Made by a program: the position numbers and the translations under genes. Under the pieces are notes generated by a model that was given only the letters and a program-made list of their open reading frames with translations, was not told where the DNA came from and made no database searches. This document shows, piece by piece, positions 34,894-42,924 of a stretch of 64,000 nucleotides of DNA (position 1 is its first letter; each line of letters starts with the position of its first letter). The stretch is from Paenibacillus thalictri (GTDB taxonomy: Bacteria > Bacillota > Bacilli > Paenibacillales > NBRC-103111), in contig NZ_SIRE01000034.1 of NCBI RefSeq assembly GCF_004307995.1, positions 38,587 through 102,586 on the forward strand, in the 5' to 3' direction.

Positions 34894-36240
34894 TTACTTG
34901 CCTTCTTTGCCGATCAATTCGTTGGCGCGGTCGGCGGCTTTTTTGGCTGCATCGTCTGCAGTGATTTTGGAGCCGGAAGCAAGCATCGATTGATAAGCTT
35001 CGGCTACGATGTCATAAAACTGCGAGTAGGTGGAGAGCGTTGGCGCCGAATACGCGAAGGTGAGCGCTTTGACGAAGCCTGCTTTTTCCGGTGTAGAGAG
35101 CTGTTGGCTTTGTCCTACGTCGGCTTTGGTCGGCAGGTAACCTGTGGATTCGTTCATCTTCAGCGCATTTTCTTTGTTTACGAGAAATTTCAGGTAATCG
35201 GCGACAGCTTCTTTGTTTTTGCTGGCTTCGGATACGGAGTAGCCAAGCAGGCCGAAGGTTGCCGAATTTTTTTCTTTTTTCGGAATCGGCGCGCTGTACA
35301 GCTTGCCTTTCAGGTCCGGGTTCTGTGAAAGAATCGTGCCGATGGCGTTAGGTCCGCTGATGATCATGCCCGCTTTGCCGGTAGCGATCAAGCTGGCTGC
35401 TTCTGGGAAGCCTGTTTCGGTTACACCCGGAGGTACAACGCCGTATTTGTTGTTCAGATCGGCGTAGAATTGGAGCGCCGCTTTGGCGTTAGGCGTGTTC
35501 AGTTCGGTGATCCATTTGCCGCTGGCGTCTTTTTTCAGCTCGTCGGCTCCGAAGGAACGAAGCACCGGCAGGAAACGTGTGCCCCCCGAGGTGTTGCGTG
35601 TACCGATCATCGCAAAACCCCATTGATCCGCTTTACCGTCGCCGTTTGTATCTTTGGTCAGCTTTTTCGCGGCATCGAGGAAGTCGTCCCATGTTTCCGG
35701 GGCTTTCAGGCCTTCCTTCTCAAACCAGTCTCCGCGGTAGATCAGCGCTTGCGGCGCAGCCGTCCATGGAATAAATTGCAGCTTGCCCTCTACGCTGCTT
35801 TCTTGGATGATATTAGGATAAAATTCTTTTAAATAATCGGCGCCGAGCAGTTTGGTCAAGTCGGCTGTAATGTTCATGCCGTAAGCTGTATTCATAAATT
35901 CCGGAGTGTTGGTGAAAGCGTCCGGCAAGTCGCCGCCTGTGGCCAAGGCGGTAATTTTTTTGTACATATCGTTCATCGGCACGCCGATAAATTCGATTTT
36001 GACATTCGGGTGCTGCTTCATGTATTCGTCGGCAATCGACTTTTCCGTAGGTCCTGCCGGCGTTTCCGTTTGGCTGGCGGACATGATCGTGATTTTTACC
36101 GGGCCGCCTGCCGCTGCGCTACCCGATTTGGAGGCGTCGCCTGCGGATGGAGCGGACGGTGCGTTATTTTGGCCGCATCCCGCTAATCCAACGGCCAGCG
36201 CCATTACGGAACATACCAATGCTGCTTGCTGCTTTTTCAT
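34894..36240 (-). CDS. Extracellular sugar-binding lipoprotein
   Basis: The start (complement of 36238-36240) is chosen for its GGGAGGG ribosome site eight bases upstream and because it begins the lipoprotein signal; a longer frame upstream lacks these. The 448-residue protein has a signal with lipobox LAGC, a Ser/Ala-rich linker and a CUT1 solute-binding domain (KITIMSASQTETPAGP, VKIEFIGVPMNDMYKKI, DAFTNTPEFM). It is first in the operon, directly after the GntR gene, and two GntR-type operator sites lie in its upstream region. Confidence 0.92.
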   Translation of the reverse strand: MKKQQAALVCSVMALAVGLAGCGQNNAPSAPSAGDASKSGSAAAGGPVKITIMSASQTETPAGPTEKSIADEYMKQHPNVKIEFIGVPMNDMYKKITALATGGDLPDAFTNTPEFMNTAYGMNITADLTKLLGADYLKEFYPNIIQESSVEGKLQFIPWTAAPQALIYRGDWFEKEGLKAPETWDDFLDAAKKLTKDTNGDGKADQWGFAMIGTRNTSGGTRFLPVLRSFGADELKKDASGKWITELNTPNAKAALQFYADLNNKYGVVPPGVTETGFPEAASLIATGKAGMIISGPNAIGTILSQNPDLKGKLYSAPIPKKEKNSATFGLLGYSVSEASKNKEAVADYLKFLVNKENALKMNESTGYLPTKADVGQSQQLSTPEKAGFVKALTFAYSAPTLSTYSQFYDIVAEAYQSMLASGSKITADDAAKKAADRANELIGKEGK

Positions 36241-36535
36241 TTGTGTAACCCTCCCATAATGATAGAAAATAGCATATATATTGCTAAAGCCCGATTCCAG
36301 CTTCGCGTGAGGCGAACTGTAAAGGCCTGGAATCCAAGCGGTAACAAACAAATTCAGGAACAATGCGCTTACAACATATTTTGCAGATGTAAGGTTAGGG
36401 CATATTTTGACAAGTCGGTTTCTTGCATAGTTTCACCAACAGTTAGTTAGCTATACCGCGGAAAAGAGATTCGGATAAGAAGGAGGCAGGCAGCTAAACA
36501 AACAAGTGGACATCAACCAAACAAGACAGACAACA

Positions 36536-36548
36536 GTTGTCCTACAAG
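36536..36548. promoter_or_regulatory. Operator-like site 1 for the GntR regulator
   Basis: GTTGTCCTACAAG contains the palindrome TTGT-CCT-ACAA, the TNGTNNNACNA form of FadR-subfamily operators. Confidence 0.7.
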
Positions 36549-36569
36549 TTAATTGACGAAAACTTGTAA

Positions 36570-36582
36570 GTTGTCCTACAAG
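36570..36582. promoter_or_regulatory. Operator-like site 2 for the GntR regulator
   Basis: An identical 13-base match to site 1, 34 bases away (about three helical turns), also preceded by AACTTGTAA. Confidence 0.7.
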
Positions 36583-36610
36583 ATAACTTGCAAAAAGAAT
36601 GATCGATCGT

Positions 36611-37309
36611 TTATGAGCCGTTCATTCTTTGGCGAACCTTGACGATATTTTCTTCCATCCCGCGGCGGATAAGCTCTTTTACTTTGGCTGCGTCTTTGTT
36701 TTTAAGCGCCTGAAATTGCTCGATATGCCCTTGCAAGCTGTCATCGTTAATGCCAAACACCCGGTTGAGCTCTTCCAAATAATGCGAATAAGCGCTGGTG
36801 TTTTTCATCACGAGGTACAAGATTTCATTTTTCGACGCTTTGGCGATCGCCAAATGAAACTCGAAGTCTGCGGAAGAATACTTTTTGTAATCGTCCTTAC
36901 TGGCCATCATTTTGTCGAGCGCTTTGCCGATCTGATCCAGATCCGCTTCGTCGGCTCTGAGCACCGCCAAGTCGATGCATTTGAACTCGATCGTCTCGCG
37001 GAATTCCATCATATCGAGAAATTCCTTCTCGCTGAGATTCATGATCGGAATCAAATTGTTGACAATGCTTTCGTGAAATGAAGGAGAGACAAAGGAACCT
37101 TGTCCATGGCGCGTGCTGATAATGCCGACGGCCCTTAACTTCTGAATGGCGCTTCTTACGCTGACGCGGCTCACGTTAAACATGGAGCTGAGCTGATTTT
37201 CCGAAGGGATTTTCTCGCCCGGCTTCCATACACCTTTTACAATATTGTTTTTGATCTGCTCATAGACCTCGTCTACAATATTTTGCTTCTCGATCGATTT
37301 AATCGTCAT
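36611..37309 (-). CDS. GntR-family (FadR subfamily) transcriptional regulator
   Basis: With the start at the ATG complementary to 37307-37309 the protein has 232 residues; in-frame starts up to 37339 are possible. The N-terminal winged helix is clear (IVKGVWKPGEKIPSENQLSSMF, SRVSVRSAIQKLRAVGII, RHGQGSFV). The C-terminal all-helical FCD ligand domain has the expected acidic and His ligands (FRETIEFKCIDLA, DFEFHLAIAKAS, HIEQFQAL). FCD regulators bind small carboxylates such as uronates. It heads the ABC/dehydratase operon, and matching operators occur before itself and before the binding-protein gene, which suggests autoregulation. Confidence 0.9.
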   Translation of the reverse strand: MTIKSIEKQNIVDEVYEQIKNNIVKGVWKPGEKIPSENQLSSMFNVSRVSVRSAIQKLRAVGIISTRHGQGSFVSPSFHESIVNNLIPIMNLSEKEFLDMMEFRETIEFKCIDLAVLRADEADLDQIGKALDKMMASKDDYKKYSSADFEFHLAIAKASKNEILYLVMKNTSAYSHYLEELNRVFGINDDSLQGHIEQFQALKNKDAAKVKELIRRGMEENIVKVRQRMNGS

Positions 37310-37335
37310 TCGGACCATCACCACCGTCACATATA

Positions 37336-37351
37336 ACATGTCCTACAAGTT
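37336..37351. promoter_or_regulatory. Operator-like site 3, upstream of the GntR gene
   Basis: ATGTCCTACAAGTTG matches sites 1 and 2 in 12 consecutive bases except one, placed just before the GntR start, consistent with autoregulation. Confidence 0.6.
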
Positions 37352-37457
37352 GCTGCAAAAGTGATATTACCATCCTTCGAGCAAAAAATCCAGCATTAAT
37401 TTTAAATGCCTAGGATAGTCTTGTTTGAAAGGGAGCCGGGTCGAACCGATTGCGGGG

Positions 37458-37513
37458 TCGCTGAAAAAGCAGCGTAGTAAGTGAACTCATGCTGAAGCGC
37501 CAGCGTTCGCTTA
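37458..37513. repeat. Diverged copy of a palindromic intergenic element
   Basis: The sequence from GCTGAAAAAGCAGCG through CATGCTGAAGCGCCAGCGTTCGCTTA aligns with the better preserved palindrome at 47970-48040. Here the outer arms no longer pair well. Confidence 0.65.
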
Positions 37514-37567
37514 TGTCCCCGAATTTCATCTGCCGTAAGCAGATACAATTCAAGATATTCGGGGACA
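37514..37567. repeat. Nested inverted repeat downstream of the CDF gene
   Basis: TGTCCCCGAAT (37514-37524) and ATTCGGGGACA (37557-37567) are perfect 11-base arms, enclosing an inner ATCTGC/GCAGAT hairpin. It adjoins the diverged palindromic element and lacks an obvious T run. Confidence 0.75.
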
Positions 37568-37652
37568 ATCGGCGGTCGTAAGTATGATTGGCTTTTGCAG
37601 TGTTCGCTTAGCTGATGGCCTCGCTGTTTGCTGGCGTGGGCCTGGCAGTGGC

Positions 37653-38645
37653 TTAAGTGATGACCGAAGGTTCATCGGAAACCTTCGTCGGCGAATTCCA
37701 GTCGCGGATCCCGTTATCCTCAATGATGCCGAGAATCACGTCGGAAATATCCGGGTCGGCCAGCAGCTTGTCTCTGACTCTGAATTTGATGTCGTCGGCG
37801 TCGGCCAAAGTCAGTCCCTTCACTAACTCGATATATCCCTCCACATGATAAAAACGGCCTTCCTGGATAATCCGCAGCTTATTGATATCCGTTACTTGCG
37901 CATCGGAGAGGATCATCGCCGCAACCCGGTCCTCCACCATTTTAGGCGCCGCTACGCCGATCAGTCCGACCATATTGTCATAACCTACCTTAAATACGAC
38001 GCCGATCATCAGGAAACCGATCAGTATCGTGGCGACGCCGTCAAGCGCTTGGAACGAGGTAAAAGCCGAGACGACAATGGCGATTAACGCCAACAAAGAA
38101 CCCAGCGTTGCAACAATATCTTCGTAGAAAACAAGCCGGGTCGGCGGAGCGGCCCGTCCCACGTTCCGGAAAGCGGTCGCCACAATGTTCAGTCCTTTTG
38201 CTTCAGCCCGCGTTTCGTGAACGATTTCCTTCATCGCTTTGATTAATACGAACCCGTCAACACCGATGGCAATCGCCAAAACAATAAAATTCAGCCAAAA
38301 ATTCGTTGCATGCGCCGGATGCGTGAGCAGATGAAAGCCTTCTTTGATCGTTTCATAGGCCATGATCGAGACGACAATAACGGCGACCATGCAGAAAATA
38401 TTGATGACCCGGCCAAACCCGGCCGGAAATCGTTTCGAAGGTTTACGTTCGGCAAGCACGCTGCCAAAAAAGACAAAAGCCTGGTTGATGGCATCCGCAA
38501 TGGAATGCATGGCGGAGGCGAACATGGCGCCGCTGCCGCTTAGCACCGCTGCGACTCCTTTTAAAATCGCGATGCCCGTATTGCCTACCGCCGCTGCCGC
38601 GGATGAGGTGTTGCCTTTCTTAAGCGCTTCGAGAAATGAGCCCAT
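37653..38645 (-). CDS. Cation diffusion facilitator family transporter
   Basis: The 330-residue protein has the CDF plan: membrane helices over about 1-225 and a cytoplasmic C-terminal domain. HSIAD (about 46-50) is the first metal-binding HxxxD motif. The usual second HxxxD position carries EDIVATLGS, so the site is of the variant type found in a subset of CDF proteins. The tail KLRIIQEGRFYHVEGYIEL resembles the family's regulatory domain. It probably exports Zn, Mn, Fe or a similar divalent cation against protons. A GGAGG lies 13 bases before the ATG. Confidence 0.88.
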   Translation of the reverse strand: MGSFLEALKKGNTSSAAAAVGNTGIAILKGVAAVLSGSGAMFASAMHSIADAINQAFVFFGSVLAERKPSKRFPAGFGRVINIFCMVAVIVVSIMAYETIKEGFHLLTHPAHATNFWLNFIVLAIAIGVDGFVLIKAMKEIVHETRAEAKGLNIVATAFRNVGRAAPPTRLVFYEDIVATLGSLLALIAIVVSAFTSFQALDGVATILIGFLMIGVVFKVGYDNMVGLIGVAAPKMVEDRVAAMILSDAQVTDINKLRIIQEGRFYHVEGYIELVKGLTLADADDIKFRVRDKLLADPDISDVILGIIEDNGIRDWNSPTKVSDEPSVIT

Positions 38646-39005
38646 AAATGAAAAATAACCTCCACATGATAGAGTGTTTAAAAAAGTGATCTATGTACAT
38701 ACGGAATTACTGTTAAAAAGTAACAGCGAATTTTCTCTTAGTGTTTAATGATTGCTTGGCGATTATTCCCCTGAAGGCCGCTTTTTCATGCAAGCGATTT
38801 CACCATGTGGACTATAATCTCAGGCGAAAATTTGCCCGCTTGCGGTAAAAAGGTCTTTTCTGTGTTGGGTTCCGAATAAACTTACTCTTGAAAGAATTCA
38901 AAAATGATTAATAATGTAAAATATAGTTCCAATATGTGTAAAGGTAATTTTTGGACAGAATTTTTTGGACAGTATATCGAATTTGATGCGAGAGGAGCAG
39001 CGGCA
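38646..39005. other. Divergent region between the CDF gene and the LevR-type gene
   Basis: No gene is seen. TTGAAA (38888-38893) with ATAATG 17 bases on is a possible LevR-gene promoter, and TTTTTGGACAG occurs twice in tandem at about 38948-38972. Confidence 0.4.
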
Positions 39006-41756
39006 TTGCGCAAGATCAAAGTATTGGAAATGGTCCGGCAGATTGCTCCAACTGTTGATTCGCCGGGTGTAACGGCCGATGAGGTGGCCGAGGCCGCCGG
39101 CATTTTGCGGCATAATGCAAGTGCGGATCTGAATGAGTTGGTGCGCGAAGGGCTGCTGCGCAAAAGCGGCGGCCGTCCCGTGAGATTTGGTCTGAAAAGC
39201 ATCGCGGACGATGTGCGGCATACCGATACGAAGTTTCCGGATTCGCAGTATAGGACGGTTGCCAGGCCAGATCCGGCTGCGGAACGGCCGGCTTCATCCG
39301 AAAGGCTGCTCGATCAAGTTATCGGCGCCAAAGGAAGCTTGCGCGCGGCCGTCGAGCAGTTGAAAGCGGCGGTGCTGTATCCTCCGCATGGGCTGCCGGT
39401 TTTGCTGCTTGGACCGACCGGGTCGGGTAAAAGCTATTTAGCCGAAAAAATGTACTTTTATGCGGCAAAATCCGGCCGATTGGTCCCCAATGCGCCGTTT
39501 AATGTGCTGAACTGCGCCGATTATGCGGCCAATCCACAGCTGCTGCTGGCGCAGCTGTTCGGTTATGTCAAAGGCGCGTTTACCGGGGCCGACCAAACGA
39601 CCGCCGGACTTGTCGCCCAGTCGGATAACGGCGTCTTGTTTTTGGACGAGATCCATCGTTTGCCGCCGGAAGGACAAGAGATGTTGTTCCTGCTGATGGA
39701 TCGCGGCGTATACCGGATGTTAGGTGACGGGGCGACACAACGCCGGGTATCCGTCAGACTGATCGCGGCCACGTCCGAGGATGCGCGGTCCCTGCTGCTA
39801 AAAACGCTGCTGCGGCGTTTCCCCGTCGTGCTGACGCTTCCCGATGTCAATGCCCGTCCGCTCGAGGAGAGACTGGCTTTAATCGAATATTTCCTGGCGG
39901 AGGAAGCGGCCCGGATCGGCGTCCCCATCTCGGTAAGCCCGCTTGTTTTGGTTGCCTTGATGACATTCCATGCGTCGGGAAATGTGGGAGAACTGCACAG
40001 CGCGGTTCTGCTCGGCTGCGCCAAAGCGTTTCTGAATTACGTGGCATCGGCCGGCAAGCCGGAATACATGATGCTTGTAGTGACGCACCTGTCCCCGCAA
40101 ATTCAACTGGAATATTTGCGGGGCCATCAGGATTCGCTTAAAGTGGAGCAATTGATCGGGGTGGAGGATCGGCTTTATATGCCGATGCCGAACGGGTATG
40201 GAAGCGGCGGGCAGTCGCCGGAACAGCGCAAAGATGATCTGTATACGGATTTTAACCGGCGGATGAGCGACTATTTGGGCAGCAGTCTGGAGCAGGATGA
40301 AGTCCAGCGGCTGATCCAAATTGACGCCGATTATTATTTGCGGCGGCTGCTCCGGCATGTCAAAGGAGCTCATACGCTGCCGGAGAGGCTTCTGGAGGTC
40401 GTTGCTGGGTTTGTAGAGGAAGCCGGCAAGGAGCTTGGCTGCGTATTCGAGCCTGAAGTAACGACAGGGATTGCCCTGCATCTGGCTTCGCTGTCGAGAA
40501 CCGAACCCTTTGACGCCGAAGCGATGCTGGAGCTGACGGCGCATTGTTCGCGTGAATTCGGCGTGGTAAGACAGCTGTCCAGCCGCTTGGAAGAAGGGCT
40601 CGAAACGCGGCTGACACACGGCCAAACCAGTTTTCTCGCCTTGTTCTTAGCGGCTCATAAGCGAGTGGCGGAAACGGAACGGGTAAAGGTGCTGGTTATC
40701 GCTCACGGAGATCATACGGCGACTAGCATGGCCGAGGTAGCTAACGAGCTGTTGTATGAAAAAAAGGTCAAGGCGATCGATATGCCTTTAAGTCAAAGCT
40801 TGGAAAGCACACTGCAGATTGCTGCGCAGCGCATTAAGGAAATGGGTAAAATCAAAGGCGTTTTGCTGCTGGTCGACATGGGCTCGCTGACGGGATTTGG
40901 CGCTGCGCTTGAACGGATGACAGGTATTCCGGTGGCCGTGATTCCGCTTGTCACGACGGCTGCAATCGTAGAGGCGGCGCGGCTTGCCGATAACGGACAG
41001 ATGAAGCTGGCGCAGATGGTGGAGGCGGTCAAGCAAATTTATGATTTTGATATAGCGTTTCCCCTGCCCGAAGGCAAACGGCTCATTATTACCACATGCC
41101 TGACCGGGGAAGGGACCGCCCGCAAGCTGGCGGCGTTTATCAATGAGGCGCTGCCTGCCGATCTCCGTTCGACCGTTCTGGTGCAAGCCGTCGACCTGGA
41201 CAATGGTTCGGAAATTTCCGGTTTGTATGTGGAGGGCTGGCGGGGAACCGTGATTGCGGCAGTAGGCACTGTAAATCCGCATCTGCCGGGTGTGGCTTTT
41301 ATCGGGATGGATCAGATCCTGTTTGGCAGCGGGATGAAAACATTGCTGGAATTGACGGCCGAAGGACAGCCGGCGGCAGACGATGCCGACGGGTTATCCA
41401 AGGAAGAGGCGATTTTGCTGGCGAGCAAATTCGTAACGGACTATATCGACAGCAAGGACGGACAACTGTATGTGAGCGGGGCGATTGCAGCGTTGGAGCA
41501 GTTGGAGCAAACGGTAGGTTCCTCTTTGCGCACCAGTTTGGCCGTACGCTGGGTGATTCATCTTTCTTTTGCCCTTGAGCGGATCGTGACGGGCGGCTCC
41601 GTTATGGAATGCAGCGAGTTGGATTATTTGGAGCAGCATCACCAGCTGTTATTAAATACGATCCAAACGGCAGTTTCCCGTACATGTCATTGCTTATCCG
41701 AACCGCTTCCGCGCAGCGAAATCGGCTATTTGGCGCTTATTGTCCTGCCGGAATAA
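39006..41756 (+). CDS. LevR-type sigma-54 activator with PRD and PTS EII-like domains
   Basis: TTG at 39006 is preferred: AGAGGAG (38991-38997) lies eight bases upstream and translation then begins at the conserved helix-turn-helix (LRKIKVLEMVRQ). An ATG at 38904 would add 34 unlike residues. The 916-residue protein has an N-terminal HTH, a sigma-54 AAA+ domain with Walker A GPTGSGKS (about 135), the sigma-54 contact loop GAFTGA (about 189) and Walker B LFLDEIHRLP (about 211), then PRD1, an EIIA-Man-like domain (VIAHGDHTATS, His near 566), a GAT-EIIB-like segment (LTGEGTARK, about 697) and a C-terminal PRD2. It would activate the sigma-54 promoter at 41854 according to PTS phosphorylation state. 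Confidence 0.92.
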   Translation: MRKIKVLEMVRQIAPTVDSPGVTADEVAEAAGILRHNASADLNELVREGLLRKSGGRPVRFGLKSIADDVRHTDTKFPDSQYRTVARPDPAAERPASSERLLDQVIGAKGSLRAAVEQLKAAVLYPPHGLPVLLLGPTGSGKSYLAEKMYFYAAKSGRLVPNAPFNVLNCADYAANPQLLLAQLFGYVKGAFTGADQTTAGLVAQSDNGVLFLDEIHRLPPEGQEMLFLLMDRGVYRMLGDGATQRRVSVRLIAATSEDARSLLLKTLLRRFPVVLTLPDVNARPLEERLALIEYFLAEEAARIGVPISVSPLVLVALMTFHASGNVGELHSAVLLGCAKAFLNYVASAGKPEYMMLVVTHLSPQIQLEYLRGHQDSLKVEQLIGVEDRLYMPMPNGYGSGGQSPEQRKDDLYTDFNRRMSDYLGSSLEQDEVQRLIQIDADYYLRRLLRHVKGAHTLPERLLEVVAGFVEEAGKELGCVFEPEVTTGIALHLASLSRTEPFDAEAMLELTAHCSREFGVVRQLSSRLEEGLETRLTHGQTSFLALFLAAHKRVAETERVKVLVIAHGDHTATSMAEVANELLYEKKVKAIDMPLSQSLESTLQIAAQRIKEMGKIKGVLLLVDMGSLTGFGAALERMTGIPVAVIPLVTTAAIVEAARLADNGQMKLAQMVEAVKQIYDFDIAFPLPEGKRLIITTCLTGEGTARKLAAFINEALPADLRSTVLVQAVDLDNGSEISGLYVEGWRGTVIAAVGTVNPHLPGVAFIGMDQILFGSGMKTLLELTAEGQPAADDADGLSKEEAILLASKFVTDYIDSKDGQLYVSGAIAALEQLEQTVGSSLRTSLAVRWVIHLSFALERIVTGGSVMECSELDYLEQHHQLLLNTIQTAVSRTCHCLSEPLPRSEIGYLALIVLPE

Positions 41757-41782
41757 GATACTAACACCGATACTGTCTTGTC

Positions 41783-41830
41783 AGTGTCTTGGAACTCCGT
41801 TTGATCGGAAGTCCAAGACACTTTGTTTTT
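41783..41830 (+). terminator. Terminator of the levR-like gene, possibly also an activator site
   Basis: AGTGTCTTGGA...CCG pairs with CGG...TCCAAGACACT and is followed by TTGTTTTT. Its GTGTCTTGG arm recurs at the sigma-54 promoter, and the palindrome lies at a distance where a LevR upstream activating site would be expected. Confidence 0.75.
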
Positions 41831-41853
41831 GCAGGAAAAGCGGGGTTAGTGTC

Positions 41854-41870
41854 TTGGCACGGAATTTGCT
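41854..41870 (+). promoter_or_regulatory. Sigma-54 (RpoN) promoter of the PTS operon
   Basis: TTGGCACGGAATTTGCT fits the -24/-12 consensus TGGCAC-N5-TTGC, with GG (41856-41857) and GC (41868-41869) separated by exactly ten bases. It lies 46 bases before the IIB gene and directly downstream of a LevR-type activator gene, the expected arrangement. Confidence 0.93.
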
Positions 41871-41915
41871 TATAAATAAAAAGAAAATGAATTTTACATA
41901 AAGCGAGGTATCGGG

Positions 41916-42407
41916 ATGATGAAAATGGTGCTTGTTCGCGTCGACGACCGGCTGATCCATGGTCAAGTCGCTGTCGGCTGGACGCGTTTTGTAGGGGGAA
42001 CTTGCATATTGGTTGTCGATGATGAAGTCGCTCAAGACAATACGCAGAAGATGCTGCTCAAAATGTCCACGCCGGTCGGGGTGAAATCTTCGGTTGTGTC
42101 GATAGCGGATGCTGCAGCCCAACTTGCGGCGGGAAAATTCAGAAACGAGAAATTGATCATCATCGTGCGCGGACCGCAAGCTTTGCTTGGATTAATCGAA
42201 GGTGGCGTTGCGCTGCCAAAGATTAATATCGGCAACGTGCGGATGACGGAAGGAAGGGAACGGCTGACCAAAGAAGTCGCCGCTACGCCCGACGAAATCG
42301 AGGCTTGGCGGAAGCTGGACGCAGCGGGTCTGGAATTGGAGGCGCTTTGGCTGCCGGGCGGTTCGGCGACGAATTTTAATCAAATTATCCGGTCGTACAC
42401 TAAATAA
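41916..42407 (+). CDS. PTS mannose/fructose/sorbose-family component IIB
   Basis: The 163-residue protein is full length for a separate IIB of the mannose family, which takes phosphate from IIA on a histidine and passes it to the sugar. The active-site His15 lies in VDDRLIHGQV, and VVDDEVA with the LPKINIGNVRM strand confirm the fold. It is the first gene behind the sigma-54 promoter. ATG at 41916 or 41919 is possible. The next gene (IIA) follows by 35 bases. Confidence 0.95.
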   Translation: MMKMVLVRVDDRLIHGQVAVGWTRFVGGTCILVVDDEVAQDNTQKMLLKMSTPVGVKSSVVSIADAAAQLAAGKFRNEKLIIIVRGPQALLGLIEGGVALPKINIGNVRMTEGRERLTKEVAATPDEIEAWRKLDAAGLELEALWLPGGSATNFNQIIRSYTK

Positions 42408-42442
42408 TTCGGTTTACAGAAACAGACGGGGAGAGGTGCGAA

Positions 42443-42862
42443 TTGAAAGGTATTGTGATTGTAACCCACGGCAGACTGAGTGAATATTTACTCGAAAGCT
42501 CTTCAATGTTTGTCACCAATACCGCGGCCGTACAGCCGATTTCTTTTGTTCCCGGCCAAGGTGTGGAAGATTTGATAACTTCGCTCCGTGAAGCGCTGGA
42601 CCAGTTAGGAGCCGTCGACGGCGTTCTGGCGCTTGTCGATTTGCCGGGCGGCAGTCCGGCCCGGGCGGTGGGAACGATTTTCAGCGAAGGAAAGACACAT
42701 GTTCCGCTTGAGGTCGTTTCGGGGGTCAACTTGCCGATGCTCGTCGAAGTGCTGATGCTGCGCGACTCCATGGAACTGTCGGAGCTGGCCGATTATGCGG
42801 TCGAAGCGGGAAACGGCGGTATCGTTAACGTTGGGAAAGTTCTTCGGGGAGGTGACTTTTGA
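42443..42862 (+). CDS. PTS mannose/fructose/sorbose-family component IIA
   Basis: TTG start with GAGAGGTG upstream. The 139-residue protein begins MKGIVIVTHGRLSEYL, where His9 is the phosphorylated residue of mannose-type IIA. ALVDLPGGSPARAV matches the conserved D-L-x-GGSP region. It accepts phosphate from HPr, probably the one encoded at 47673, and passes it to IIB. It lies between IIB and the IIC-IID gene. Confidence 0.95.
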   Translation: MKGIVIVTHGRLSEYLLESSSMFVTNTAAVQPISFVPGQGVEDLITSLREALDQLGAVDGVLALVDLPGGSPARAVGTIFSEGKTHVPLEVVSGVNLPMLVEVLMLRDSMELSELADYAVEAGNGGIVNVGKVLRGGDF

Positions 42863-42924
42863 ACTGCTCGGAATGAACGCCAGCTTTAAGCAGCATTTCA
42901 ATTCAATGAGGAGGAAAAGCGAAA

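Larger units (their letters stand above)
36241..36610 (-). promoter_or_regulatory. Control region of the GntR-regulated transport operon
   Basis: The 370 bases hold no gene. They contain two GTTGTCCTACAAG operator-like sites listed separately. No definite -35/-10 pair was chosen. Confidence 0.6.

Noticed and set aside
36241..36363. A 41-residue N-terminal extension of the binding lipoprotein at 34894-36240
   Set aside because: It would bury the lipoprotein signal peptide, and the ribosome site is directly before the inner start.
38904..39005. A 34-residue N-terminal extension of the LevR-type protein
   Set aside because: The extension does not resemble the family; TTG at 39006 has a good ribosome site and starts the helix-turn-helix.
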